From NCBI GenBank assembly GCA_916700875.1, contig CAKAKS010000001.1, positions 12,401,741-12,465,740 of the forward strand: a stretch of 64,000 nt of DNA, written 5' to 3'. Origin of the DNA: Sebastes aleutianus (taxonomy: Eukaryota > Chordata > Actinopteri > Perciformes > Sebastidae). Below the pieces are notes generated by a model. The model was not told the DNA's origin and searched no databases. It saw only the letters and a list, made by a program, of their open reading frames with translations. The position numbers and the translations under genes were made by a program. Shown here piece after piece: positions 11,724-23,333 of the stretch. Within the stretch, counting starts at the first letter, position 1; each line of letters begins with the position of its first letter.

Positions 11724-13872
11724 ATAATAAAATGTTCTCATTGTTAAGTGAAGCACCTGGACGGTGTGTCTAGCATTTGGGCACATTGTGGATTCAATAA
11801 CTTAATAACTAACTTTGCAAAAGGAAGCTGAAGTATTTTTAATACACAGAATATACCATCATCCAGAGATTAATGTCAGCAAAGTGAAGCAAGAAACTCC
11901 AGCACTGGGAAACAGCCGGGCAAACCAACATTCACTGCACCACTTTACAAAACTTTCAGCAGAGACTGAACGCTTAGACTAACAGCAATTTCTACAAAAA
12001 TACCTACAACATAAAGTCCAGCTAGCTGTGTACTCCCACTCCAGAATTCCTTCCCTTAATAATGCATTTACAGAGACATTCAGCTGTGAATTATCTTGAT
12101 CTGTTAGGTATTTATTTTAATGGATTAGCCATAAAACCAATGTTCTCATTTGATAATTCTATCCATAAATTGTTCATCAGTTGTTTTTTCCAGAAAAAGT
12201 GCTGAATTCATCCATATTGCCTTCCCTGGTAAAAGCTTTCAGAATCGCTGAACTTGAGTAGTTGTGTTGTACCTGCATGCTGCAGCTCAATAACTGTGGT
12301 CTGGCGTGTAGCAACATGGACTATTTTTTAAGACTTAAGGTCAGTGTTCTTTTTTGAAGGGTTTCTTATTTGATATAACTTACAGGTTGCTGCTGCCAAT
12401 CTGCCATTTCGTTGTAACTCTATCTTTGCTGCAGGATGATGTCATTGACATGTTACCACCCCTGTTCTCACCGGTGCACCGCAATCCCTCATACCAAATG
12501 TCAAGCTACACCAAAGCATCTTTTTTTAAACGGCAGCATGGGCAAAGAGCAGCCAAAACTAAGAGAATCACAACACTTACTGTACGGTACATTCATCTTG
12601 TATAACATTTGTAATCCCCCTAATACCCGCCAAGAAGCTAGATGCTTTTAAAATGCCAAAACCCTCCTGAAGGTGCTCTAGTGTTTCTGACTGCTCTGGC
12701 TTCTAATACTACGCCTAAGGTGCCAGAGGTAATTCACCGGGCACGAGTCTGTGTTTTTCATTTCACCACAGACTGTAGTCAAGTACAATGTGTTACACAT
12801 GCATGTGGCCAATATAATGAATCGTGGTAAATGAAAAATAAAATGTATTCAACTCCAAAATCTGATAACAATCAAACTCTTCTTTACTCTATTAGCCATG
12901 ACAACGTTTTAAACAAAAATGTCATGAGTACACATAAACATTTGTATACATCTACTGAATATTTATCTTAGTTTGTGTTTGGAAGTGCTCCAGTATTAAA
13001 CAAGACTCCAAATGTTCCTGTATCACACAGCATTGCAAATTGACAAAATCAAATTTACCAGTGTCCTGTGACTGCACAGGGACTCCCACGAAGCAGGACA
13101 TTGAGCAGAATGATAGCTAATCATTGTTTTAAAGTGTGCCAGAGCAGTGTGGTGACCTCCAACGCTGTAACATCTGATGAAATATTCCTGATAAATTGCG
13201 CTCATGGCGGGCAGAGTCAAGTTTCTGCCATTTTCCCTGCGTATCATGTTTGCTGACTGTATAAATGTAGTAATTGAAATGTAAAGCAGGCTTCCCGTGG
13301 TACAATATTTACACAAAACTCCTCGCATATGGTACGAATTGCTGGACAGCTGCTATCAATCGCTGGAGCCGAGCATAAGAAACACATCGAAAATGAATTT
13401 TAAATTAAGAAGGAGGGATGTACAGTCTCAAAGACTAAAGATTTCAGAGTCTAATTCCTGAATGTACAGTTACTGTATATTTTGTCTGAGTTGGATGGCA
13501 TTTCAGAGCCCTGCCTTCCACAGTGCAGTGTAAGGGCAGTGCAGTTCAGCTTCACAATTCAAAAAACATTCTTGGATTTTTGACCAGCTAGTCCATGATT
13601 TTGTGCCAATGATTTTGCACTGTTTGTTAAACCAGACTTGAAACCACGTTTAACAGAGCAGCGATTAAACCAGTGGCACCAAAACCTTTTGTTGGGCCTC
13701 CTTTTTTTGTGTAGAAAAATATTCTGACGCTCCTTCAATTGCCCCCCTATGACTCATGATGGACAGCTTGAAAAAGAAAGTATCAAAAACAATGCAGCAA
13801 AACCAAAGATATCATCTGTTTTATTACACACATTCTTCTTCCTTGTCAAAACCATGAATGTATAAAGAGAAC
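11724..13872. other. Unique intergenic DNA
   Basis: About 2.1 kb with no shared repeat. The minus-strand frame of 101 codons at 13023-13328 overlaps a 62-codon plus-strand frame and shows no recognisable domain. No gene, RNA or element is supported. Confidence 0.45.
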
Positions 13873-13953
13873 CGGATACAGCGTTGGAGGCGGACGCCCG
13901 TTCATTCAGAATTGCTCAGTGGCGCATGAAGCCAAAATGGCTTGACTGCCGAG
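13873..13953. repeat. GCTCAGTGGCGCATGAA repeat, copy 1
   Basis: The phrase TTGCTCAGTGGCGCATGAA followed by CTGCCGAGT recurs near 50,862-50,904 with a few changes. In this copy it runs straight into the CATAGACTG-family repeat, which suggests that the two segments belong to one longer composite family. No coding frame. Confidence 0.5.
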
Positions 13954-14305
13954 TCAAATAGACCATAAAGCAGGGTATGCTTTAGGGCGTGGCTACCTTG
14001 TGATTGACAGGTAGCTACCACAGCGTTGTTCAGTCTGGGAGTTGTCCGTGTTTTCGTCTTACAACTTTAACCCTTTCACGGTGTGTTTTCAGTTCAGGAA
14101 AGTTAATTATAACCTTTTTGATCGCCTAGAAATGTCTTGTTTTGGAGTTTGGTTGTACTTAGCGCCACCCTCTCGTGTCACTTCTGGTTGCAAAAAAACA
14201 AGATGGCAACAGTCAAAATGCCGAACTCGGGGCTTCAAAACCATAGTCCACAAACCAATGGGTGACGTCACGGTGACTACGTCCACTTCTTATTTACAGT
14301 CTATG
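13951..14305 (-). repeat. CATAGACTG-family non-coding repeat, copy 2 (partial)
   Basis: It starts at GAGTCAAATAGACCATAAAG and ends at TTACAGTCTATGC, the reversed CATAGACTG terminus. Compared with the 4.0-kb copy it lacks about 270 bp at the side holding the CAGGGGGCGAC phrase. The 123-codon plus-strand frame at 14042-14413 lies across the repeat and is not a gene: related copies break it. Confidence 0.7.
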
Positions 14306-15343
14306 CTTCAGACCCATACGACGCTGACTCAAGTGACATCACTTAAGGATAGTTATCAGATATTGAAGGCATTGATCTTCTCTTCTAACTCTATGCAAGA
14401 AAGCGAATGTTAAACTACGCTTTTAAGTACAAGCTGAGCTCTAGATTAAACAGCTCCTGTATGTATGTGTTCCTGAAAAACACTAAAAACACTTCAGAGT
14501 TTTCAGATGGCCTGCCGACCAGTACTAATACATCTGAGCAAGCTTCTTTCCAGGCTCATTATAAGCTTGGGGGTCACCGCTAAATCAGTGGTAATCATCT
14601 GGGCATTGACCACACTCCCGTGACATGTAGCATTTCCATTGACAGGGGGTCTGACTGTATTACTGTATAACTGTGGCTGCGGTGTCTCTGCAGGGTGTAC
14701 GGTAAGTCAATAAATTTCTGTACATGCCTGCCATTTTTTCCCCCCTTTTCTCCTTGATGTGTTTGGTCGCACAGCTGCATGCAGATCTGAGTCATGGTAG
14801 GATTGTTCTTTACCGTACTGTGGAAATATTCAGATGATCAGCAACACATGACTGGGAATTAATCATTTGAAACCTGTGGGGTGAGCTTCTTGCCAGCTCA
14901 TCCTAAAATTGCAGTGCTCCACGTCTCATGCCACGTACTCTATGTACTCTTGGTGTAGCGTTATTCCAATTATGCAAATTCAGTCATTAAGGGGTTTTGT
15001 GCAAATTCATCAGGGATTGGATCACCTCCTTTTGGCGGTTGGTTTCTATTCATCTAAGATTTTCCCTTTTTCCTGGAGTCATCGCCACTGATAGAGCTAT
15101 GATGCAAGAAAACTCTATGCCTCTCTTCTTTATACCAACAGTTGATCAACAACATTCATATTGGGCCTATTTACTCCCTGTCTACACCACTTATAATCAT
15201 GGCATTTCCGTAACTTAATGCTTTTCATCTTCCTATGACGTTACTTAAATTATGCAGATTCACTAACTGACTGCTTTTGTTGAAATCCGTCACCACTTTA
15301 GTCATCTTTGTTTTCGATTTGGTTGGCTTCACATGGCTCTAAT
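14306..15343. other. Unique intergenic DNA
   Basis: Short frames on both strands without domains; no repeat recognised. Nothing else seen. Confidence 0.5.
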
Positions 15344-15462
15344 GTAGAGCTGCAGCTATTGATTATTTTAGTAATCGAGTATTCTACCGACTTCACCCTC
15401 AATTAATTGAGTAATTAGATGGAAAATATTTTTGTTCTATAAAGGAGCAGTAGTAAAGGTTA
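15344..15462. repeat. hAT-type MITE fragment (TAGAGCTGCAGCTATTGATTA)
   Basis: It has one hAT-like terminus, followed by GTAATCGAGTATTCTACCGA and AATTAATTGAGTAATTAGAT, the pattern of a known teleost MITE class. The other terminus is missing. The fragment abuts a reversed copy of a second MITE at 15463, whose insertion or a deletion probably removed it. Confidence 0.5.
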
Positions 15463-15665
15463 AGGCTGTCAATCGATTAAAATATTTAATCGCAATTATC
15501 CATAGTTAATCTTACATGAATTACACATGTTGTATCCGTTCAAAATGTACCTTAATGGGAGTTTAGTCAAGTATTTAATACTCTTATCAACATGAGTACC
15601 CATAGAACCCATTTTCATTTACATATCTGAGGTGAGAGGTCAAGAAATTAAACTGAAAATGGCCA
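15463..15665 (-). mobile_element. GGGCTGTCAA-family hAT-type element, 3' fragment
   Basis: It begins with GGCTGTCAATCGATTAAAAT, then AATCGCAATTATCCATAGTT, the reverse complement of the right end of the complete copy at 41537-42235. It continues with AGTACCCATAGAACCCATTT, part of the module shared with the 33.4-kb element, and stops soon after GAGAGGTCAAG. It is a truncated, reversed copy with no coding frame. Confidence 0.65.
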
Positions 15666-16985
15666 TGACAGCACTGTCGCCTTTGTTTTCACCGTTAGTG
15701 CTGCAAGCTGTCGCTATGTTGAGAGCCATGCCGAGGCAATAGAAATGCTCCCAATCTCGCATTTAGCACCGTAAGTGTCATATTACATTCTGGGTTTCAA
15801 GGCTCCAGATTAACCTTTTTTACCACCATCCCGAAAAATAATTTCAACCGTCCTGAAGTCCGTTTAGATCGTCAAAAATTCCAAAAAGATTTGCCTTGTT
15901 ATTTCTATCTTTAGTTATTATTTGCATAAAAATACATAATTCAAATTGTTGGAAAATAAATTACTGTAATTTTAATTTAATACTTGTATAAGTAGTTTTA
16001 ATTATGGATTAGAAGCTGCTTAGAGCTAGTGTTAGGAGGTTAAACAGTTCATAATTCCCACTCTAATATCTGTTATATTGCTGTGAAAAGATCTCCTTTC
16101 AAACAACTGTATTTATTCAGTTTAAATGAAGCCTCGATGCAAAGAATTTGCACAGACATCTGTAGTCCTATCTTAGGATCATTGTGATGCTCTACTGAAC
16201 TAAAAAACAGATCACACAAACACCCGAGGGGAATCAGTTACAGAGAGGCAGAACTCCAAATCAATTATGGGCCGGTTTTGGCCTTCAAACCACGGTCCCA
16301 TCTGAAATTGTGACAGCACAACCTAATAAAAGCCGGTGTTATGGTGTCAGCCTGGTTCGTGCCAAAAGAGGACTGAGTGGAGGAGACACATGTGGAAACA
16401 GGCCGTTGTTTGACATTGAAATGGTTTGGTGGAAAGTGTGGGTCAGATGGATCAGCAAAGACATTTAAAAACTTTCAACTGGAACAACACAGGTGTCATT
16501 TTTGTAGTTGTGGCCATCATTTCTAACGGCAACAATAACATCACCAAGGTAATTGCTAGGATCTGGAAATGTGGTGACATTGCTTAAAAGAAGTCAGATG
16601 TGACAAGACACATGATCAGCATTTATAAACCTTCATCTTAGCCAAATTTACTTGGAAGTAAAAACAAATGTGAATGGTAACATTGTTCCAAGCTCTCCAC
16701 TGTAAACATCCATCACAGTTTACATACCTTTTGGTTGAACTTTGAGGTACAGAACATGCCGTAGTTATGCACACACATACATTTCCTCTGCGGTATGGCA
16801 TTCACTCACGTTTGGTTTCACCTCCAAATACAGAGCTGATGATAATCTGGTAAACTGTGGGTCTGTTTACAATCTGTTCTTTGAACGTTTTTACCTCGTT
16901 GGATTTCATTGTAGATTGCCGCCATGTTCCCATATCTCACTAATTATTTTGTTGAGTACAATGTTTAAGTAACTGGTAACAGAAC
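15666..16985. other. Unique AT-rich intergenic DNA
   Basis: No shared repeat and no credible exon. A 7-bp hairpin around TGTAAACATCC near 16701 resembles a microRNA seed only by chance. Confidence 0.45.
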
Positions 16986-17225
16986 ACAAGTAAGAGCATG
17001 GAGTCATATTAGTGGTTCTGTGTGGCTGTACTTAGGCTCAGCTGTGTTTTGCAACAAATGTTGCCTCTGGGCACCATGAATATCTGTACCAAATTTCATG
17101 AGAATCCATCTTGCAGTTTTTGAGATATTTCAGTCTGGACGCCTGGAGGTTGTTGACCAACAGACCGACCATCATTATTATCCCTACAGCCATGCCACTT
17201 GCATGGCTAAAAGTGGCCAATGCTT
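16986..17225 (+). repeat. TACCAAATTTCATG-type dispersed repeat
   Basis: The core TGTACCAAATTTCATGAGAA, then GAGATATTTCAGTCTGGA, GACCGACCATC and GCCATGCCACTTGCATGGCT, matches a repeat class common in teleost genomes. The upstream TGGCTGTACTTAGGCTCAGC is related, in reverse, to the tail of the repeat at 20.48-20.75 kb. No open frame of note. Confidence 0.55.
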
Positions 17226-18654
17226 TTAAAATAAGACTCTTTTCGTGCTTGTTTCTTTTTTTTTAGCCATTTTTCTACAAACTGATTCAATTTTACATTA
17301 AATTTCTGTGAAGGTTTTGTTGGTGAGGCCTTTTTAAACGAACCCGTCTAGTATCTTAAACAGTAGAAATGAGTATCAGTCACACCCTCCATCATCTGCT
17401 ACCTGAGGATATCCAAATGTTTTTCTTCATACAGAACAACAGGCTGGTTCTTTTTCAGACATCTGAGTACAATAACCTAGACCAAAGCCTTGGATACACA
17501 CCCATGTCATATTTATCCTGGCTCTGACACGATACTAAAACTTATTTTCATTAAACTGATTGTAAATACCGAGAAATTTATGACTTTGTACCTTCAGTTG
17601 TCTTTATAGCAGATGAGTTCAGACCTGCCGTGCTGTGCATTGTGCTCACGGTCAAATGTCAAAGTACACTGCACCACATATTGCAGAGAGCGGTACATTG
17701 CTGGATCCTTGCATGGGAAAACCTCGTGAGACATTAATGATGCTTGTCAATAAAATCAGTCACAACTCTGGTTTTGGATGGAAGATCCTCAAACTGCACC
17801 TCGTGTCTTCTGGGCTGCAGGCCTCTCAGCTGCCATGGCCTACATTTCTTGCTATTACAGATGTTTTGGCCAAATAAGCAGTAGCAACACGCAGGCCTGA
17901 AATTGGTCTTAACCTTTTCTTCCCATGGAAAAACATTCCTCCCTGGTGAAAGTGTCCAGTGTCCACAGACTCTTCAGCTGCTCCATAAAAAATGTTTCAA
18001 AATTGAATGAGGGCAGTAGGAAGATTGATCTCTGGTTTGGTAGTGGAAAGTAACTAACTACATGTATTGAGCACTGCAACTGTAAAATGTCCCACTTATC
18101 TTAAAAACAATTCTTTAAAAGCAATATTTACAGGATCCCTATTAAAAATGTTTGTTTACTTAATCTAAAAAAATAATATCAGCTGATATTGTTTAAAAAA
18201 ACTGTAAAGCAACTGAATGATAATGTTGCACTGTAGCTGCTGGACGTGTAAATAGCTGTCTCCGAGTTGCTGTTCCGACTTGAAGGGGCAACTCAAGCCC
18301 TAACCCTAACCCTAACCCGTTAGGGTTCGCGTTCCTTTTCCCAATCGGCAACAAATTGTTCCTATTATTCCGACACCACGTAAATGCAGTACAAAGCCTA
18401 TGGCATTTTACACTGCATAAATTAGCCTAGTGGCTAGCAGCTTTTCCTTACTCATAGCTCTTCTACTCTTACTTGGTTTAAGTCACTGCATCAACACCAC
18501 GGTTGAATTTCAGCCTACAGAACATGCACGTTTTTTCAGCCTAACATTGTTGAAACAGAGCAGCTAATATTGGTATTAGAGCAAGTTAGTGGACTGCCGA
18601 GTGTTTGAATGCTGTCTCTCTGCTCAGCTGTGTGTGCAAAGCCCCCCTCTATGA
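17226..18654. other. Unique DNA with a short telomere-like tract
   Basis: No exon or known repeat was recognised apart from the telomeric tract at 18298-18327, listed separately. The 80-codon frame at 17635-17877 has no domain. Part of 18.3-18.65 kb may belong to the composite repeat that follows. Confidence 0.4.
18298..18327. repeat. Interstitial telomeric repeat, tail-to-tail
   Basis: Three and a half CCCTAA units (18298-18318) run directly into GTTAGGGTT (18319-18327). The last part is a palindrome: AACCCTAAC, two bases, GTTAGGGTT. A telomere fusion would read TTAGGG then CCCTAA; this is the opposite order, so fusion is not indicated. Insertion during break repair is more plausible. Confidence 0.75.
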
Positions 18655-19190
18655 AAGAAAAAGTTTTATGTTTTTGTAGGGTCCTTTCCACAATGTTGTC
18701 AGACACTTATAATAACAATCTGAGCCTGTCAGTGGCAAAAACAAGCACTTTTAGTAAACTGACGGTAGGCTGCCCCAAATGATTACATTATGGCCTGTTT
18801 AGGTGCTGGTGGCTGCTCCCTCAAAACTTGACTGATTTCAAAAAGAGTTGTCCCCCATAGTCACTTAGACACAAAAACATGGGGATATAGGGTCTGGGTT
18901 GAAAAATACCAAAGTTATCCTTTATAGGCGTATCCGCTTTGAGTGACAGGTGGGTGTCGTCTAAGATCGCTGTCTCCTCTGCTGCGTCACCCAGACTCGA
19001 CTCAGCTCCACCAACGATCCACGTCTTTGCCCATTTTTGGATTAGCCGCGAGCTCGGCTGTGTCGTCTCTCCCAAGACGGCGACGGCCGAAGCCACCCAT
19101 TTTGAGATTCGCAACCACTCTTCAAAAACCTGTGGGTGGTATCACAGAGACTACGTCCATGTTTTATACAATCTACGGTTTCAACCGAGT
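18655..19190 (+). repeat. Composite repeat: TCAGACACTTATAATAAC family plus CATAGACTG-type end
   Basis: The part to about 18930 matches 57788-58042: TCAGACACTTATAATAAC, GGCAAAAACAAGCACTTTTA, TAGACACAAAAA and AAAAATACCAAAGTTA. The rest ends in GAGACTACGTCCATG and TATACAATCTACGG, a reversed variant of the CATAGACTG end seen in the repeats at 4, 14, 26 and 53 kb. Two repeat families therefore share an end but differ inside. The frames at 18821-19248 on both strands are by-products. Confidence 0.6.
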
Positions 19191-20480
19191 ATTTAGCTCG
19201 ACCCTATTCACAACTTGTTTCTGCTGCCCCCAAGTGGCCAAACAATGAGGTGTAAGTAAAATCATGAGTGTAGAACTTTTATGAGTAATGCAGCATTATT
19301 TGTCATTGTGGTCCAGATTGTGGTATTGCTGCTTTTACTCAAGTAAATGATCCGAGTACATCTATCATCACTGCTCTTATTTCAGTGGCTCATTTGCTGT
19401 AGAAGAATGGGTGAGTCAGTTGTGACTCATAAAGCCCCCTAGGTGGAACCATAAACAGGGAAACCTATATAAAGAGAAACTGATTCCCCATAACAAACGT
19501 TCCCATGCAATGTGGTTTCATGTACATCGGCTCACTTCCGTTTGTCAAAGTTAATGGCAGCACATAATTAATGTTTAAGTAGACCAAGGGAGTATACATG
19601 GGTTTGTCTGTGAGAACGAGACACTTTGCATTCTTCATGCCGTCCTTGACAGCTTCAAACCGTGACTTGCACATAAAAACAGTTGATGCTGACCCGTGTT
19701 GTATTTTGTGGTCAAAAAGATGAGCCATAATTGCAGATTTTGGAAAGTTGTCAATCCCACAGAATAGCTCTCAAAGCCACATTAGGGACATTACAGTTGG
19801 TCCCTTGGATATTTCAACAGGCGTCTCTCACTGGGGATACTGAAAGCAATTCCCCTGCAGCTAAAAGGGGGATTAATAATGTTTCAAACACACCAGCTGT
19901 ATAAATCACTGGAGAATTTCATCAATGCTGTTTGTTTAATCGACGCACAAAGAAGTTTGTCCTCTAATTTGTTAACCCCAATTTATGAAGGGATTTAAAC
20001 TGTCGAGTAAAAAGTGGGCTTGGGTCAAGCAGAATTTAGAGCATGACATGGAAATGGAACGGGATGCTTAAATATGGCGAGACATTAAACATAAATCACT
20101 GAAGAATTTGGACAGTGTGTTGCAGCTGAATTGTAGAAAGTGAAGTGCATGGATTCTTCATAAAAAACATACTGTTTTTATTTGACAGCCAGCTGGCTTG
20201 TGCTCTATTGCAATCGCAGTTTCTGCAAACAATATAAAGGTAAAACATGTAGTTTATGCCTTATTGGAGAGGCCAGCCTTTTCCAAATAGAGAAAACATG
20301 TTTACTTGTAGACGAAAAACTGTTGTTTTGCTCCTGAGTGAATTTATAGTCCTCTCAGTTTCCACAGCAGAATTTAATTTGGCCAAACAAGGTTCTCTAC
20401 TGGGTCTTAGTTGGGATGTTTTATTCTATTGAGTGTCCAGTGTGAGAGTTAGGCTGATAAGTATTCTCTTTATTATTAGT
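19191..20480. other. Unique intergenic DNA
   Basis: Only short frames without domains; no shared repeat recognised. The 87-codon minus-strand frame at 19465-19728 has no supporting features. Confidence 0.45.
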
Positions 20481-20750
20481 AGGTAGTATTATTTAGTTAT
20501 TAAATGCTAAATGTTTATATGTTACTGTGCTACAACAAAATGCCAAACCTTAGCATACTATGCTATTCGTAGCCATATTTTTATGCTAACTTTACGCATG
20601 GCAGCATAATATACTAAATATTATACATTAACATTTTCACAGCATTTTGAAAGTCTAACATGCTAAATGTCAGCATGGTCAGTAGTCCAGTAACATGCTA
20701 ACAATAAGGTCAAAGGCTTTGACCTTTGACTTAAAGCACAGCTGAGGCGT
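20481..20750. repeat. CATGCTAAC-rich dispersed repeat with a 21-bp palindrome
   Basis: The stretch repeats CATGCTAA and TGCTAAC phrases, typical of a teleost dispersed repeat, and ends in AAAGCACAGCTGAGGCG, related in reverse to 17.03 kb. Positions 20706-20726 form a perfect palindrome, AAGGTCAAAG and CTTTGACCTT around one G. Together with the following TTGACTT this creates direct repeats of the nuclear-receptor half-site TGACCT with one-base spacing (DR1-like). Whether it binds any receptor is unknown. Confidence 0.5.
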
Positions 20751-21480
20751 GTAAAGAAACGCTAAACCCAAAATGTCCTAAAATAGACACTGTACAGAGG
20801 AAAATCTTTCCGTTGTCAACACCTCACCACACTTGCATATCTTTGCACAACTCAAGTAGTTCAGTACAAAAGGGCATATGCTCATGACTGATAAAAATAA
20901 AATGTGTTGCTTGCCTGTTAAAAAACCCCACAAGTATCTCCGACCGGTTGTGACATAATGAAACAAACAGGTGTGAATCTACGATCTTTTAAGCGTTGCC
21001 AAATGTTACTATCCCAATTATGTGAGAACTGACAGAAATAGGAAGAAACAGTCTACTCCGCTGGATTTTTGGTTTCCAGATGCCGTCATTAGACATGCAG
21101 AGGAGAATAAACACATCCTCATGTTCTAACCAAAGAATGTTAATACTCTCACCTGCCGCCGTACTGCTCTTTGATGGTGCCAGCATGAATCGGCTCTCTT
21201 GTTGGCAGGAGTTGTTACAGGATGAGGCCCTGTACCCCGACTTTTGATAGGCCTTGTTGTGTGTATGTGTGTGTAGGTCATCTGCGGGCTATGCTGCTCA
21301 GATTACTGGTTGGTCCAATACACAGAGGAGTTGACTGTGGAGTTAAAAGCTGACTAAAACCAGCCATTTCAGCAAGACAGTCAATCATTCACTCACTTAT
21401 CCATCGTCACACTCAATTCAATCCTTCACTCTCTTCCTCATCAGTGATTAAACTCACTTACAGTAGACACTCATTCTGTA
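20751..21480. other. Unique intergenic DNA
   Basis: No shared repeat or exon. A short GT-rich run lies near 21257-21276. Confidence 0.5.
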
Positions 21481-21760
21481 TAGGCATTGACAGTGAACAA
21501 GTAAAAACAAACATGTAACAAATCAATGTATTCTCATGCAACAGCTCATATGACATCTTACGATAAAGTCATTCCATCATTTTTTGTTCGCTTTCCTACG
21601 AATGTCCAGCAACACGTGTCAACGTGTTAATGCTCTGCTCTACAAAACTACTTAGTTAGTTTAAGGAAAAGACCGATTTGGTTAGGATTAGGCAACAAAA
21701 CTACTTAGTTAGGCTTAGGAAAAGATCATGGTCTGGTGTATGAGACCAGCCTGAACAAAT
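21481..21760 (+). repeat. GTTAGG-family interspersed repeat, copy 3
   Basis: Two tandem versions of ACAAAACTACTTAGTTAG, each followed by an AGGAAAAGA phrase, lie at 21645-21730. The upstream part, with ATTCTCATGCAACAGCTCAT and TTTTTTGTTCGCTTTCCTACG, is probably the 5' portion of the family. No inverted terminal repeat is evident in this copy. Confidence 0.5.
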
Positions 21761-22735
21761 ATACAGCTACTGTATAATCACAGTAGTAAAAATAACAACT
21801 ATAACCACTTATAACATGTCATATAAAAAGGAATTTAACCTGAGCAGGATGATTAGAGAGAAGCTTTTTGAGGCTGAGAAACTGTCTGTCATTGTAGGCG
21901 AATATTTGCATGTAATACACATCACACATTCCTTCCCCTAAAACCACCATGACACATACTGTAGAGCTGCAGAGCTCAACCAGCTCTGGGGAACCATATT
22001 TTCCCATGGCCCAATCTGGAGCTCGAGTCAAAGTGAGCACACGTGGCATTGTGAGAGTTGCAGTGATTTGCGTGGCAACAAAACACAACTCTCTTGGCAT
22101 TAGCAACAAAACAGCGGTGCGATCAATTAGCCAACGCAGGCATCAGATCCAGCCTGTCAGTGGAAGGTAATCAAGTCTGAAATCTTTTGCGTTACGTCTT
22201 TTCGTTTTCTGCTGACCTCAACTTGGAGAAAGGAGAAAAAACAGTCAGGAAGCATCCGTTTCTAATCAAGGCTCCTGCTGGATTTACTCTGGGAGGAGAG
22301 AAGAAAGAGCAAAGCAGGAATGAAATAGTTATTAAAAGACTTGCGTTGGCCTTGCAGCTGCTTTTGATGATATAATAAACAGTTAATACAAAATTAGATC
22401 AGATAACCCTGAGGGGAAAGCTAATTACCTTATTTTTGAAATAACTATAATCTTCAGTAGTACATCTGGTCCTTGAGTTAATGCTGTCATTAATTTTTGT
22501 GATATTTTGGGCTCCTGAAGTCCATATGCTGAATATGTTTATGTATTTCTTGTCATTTGCATAAAATATCTTGTCTATCCGTTCTTATTCTACAACGCTT
22601 GTATCAAAGCTGATCACTGCAGGGAAAGAAAAATATTTTTTTTACATCCATCAATACATCACTGCATCTTTTACCCTTTTATCCTTAAATCTTAATCTCA
22701 TGTTGAATCTGTTGGAAATTACTTTAATAAGAGCA
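21761..22735. other. Unique intergenic DNA
   Basis: The minus-strand frame of 96 codons (21819-22109) overlaps a plus-strand frame of 73 codons, and neither has recognisable features. No repeat is shared. Confidence 0.45.
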
Positions 22736-23333
22736 TTTGTTACTAGGGATGTCACGATACCAGAAATGTAGTAGTTGATACCAATATGAGTGAATTTCCA
22801 CGATTCTCTGTACCCAATTCGATACCACGGTATGAAAACAAAACAATAAATCCCATGTACTTCAACATACTCTCCTTCGTTACCGTTTGCATGCTGGTTT
22901 TTAGCAATGTATTATTAATAGTTCATGATCTGCCTCAAATTTCTAGCCAAAACCAAAATTTTACAAGATTACATTTGAAAACATCATGATAACGTTATAA
23001 TTTACCTTTGGCTAATACTTTTTACTGAATAGAGCTTGAATGCATCATAATATAACTCAATGCAACAATCTGTACGTTAGCTTTTAGCTCCGTTATTTAG
23101 CCAAGCAGGACTGTGCTGCCCGCCGGCTGCTAACAGCTAATGGTAACTAGCTCTCTTTCTTCTGATTTCATATGGACTTGTTGTTCACAAGGTAGCAGTA
23201 TCAGAGAAATCAGGAAAAAAAAACCCTGATCCCCGTTACCTGCGGTATTAGAAATGAGTACCATCACATTTTCAGAATTTTGTCATCGACTTGGCACCGA
23301 AGTATCAGCTCTTGTGACATTCCTATTTGTTAC
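22736..23333. mobile_element. 582-bp hAT-type MITE with perfect 8-bp duplications
   Basis: The element (22744-23325) is bracketed by the perfect duplication TTTGTTAC (22736-22743 and 23326-23333). Its left end TAGGGATGTCACGATACC and the reverse complement of its right end, TAGGAATGTCACAAGAGC, form a terminal inverted repeat in which TAGG and ATGTCAC match. Element length and duplication size fit a non-autonomous hAT. Two frames of 66 and 67 codons lie at its left side but have no transposase motif. It is intact at both ends, so insertion was probably not very ancient. Confidence 0.9.

Noticed and set aside
14042..14413. 123-codon plus-strand open frame
   Set aside because: It runs along a dispersed non-coding repeat; the matching part of the other copies is broken by stops and indels.
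16695..16735. miR-30-like hairpin (TGTAAACATCC)
   Set aside because: The stem is only about 7 bp with a large loop; a microRNA precursor needs a far longer stem.
18298..18327. Telomere-to-telomere fusion point
   Set aside because: The units are in the wrong order for a fusion (CCCTAA before TTAGGG) and only a few are present.
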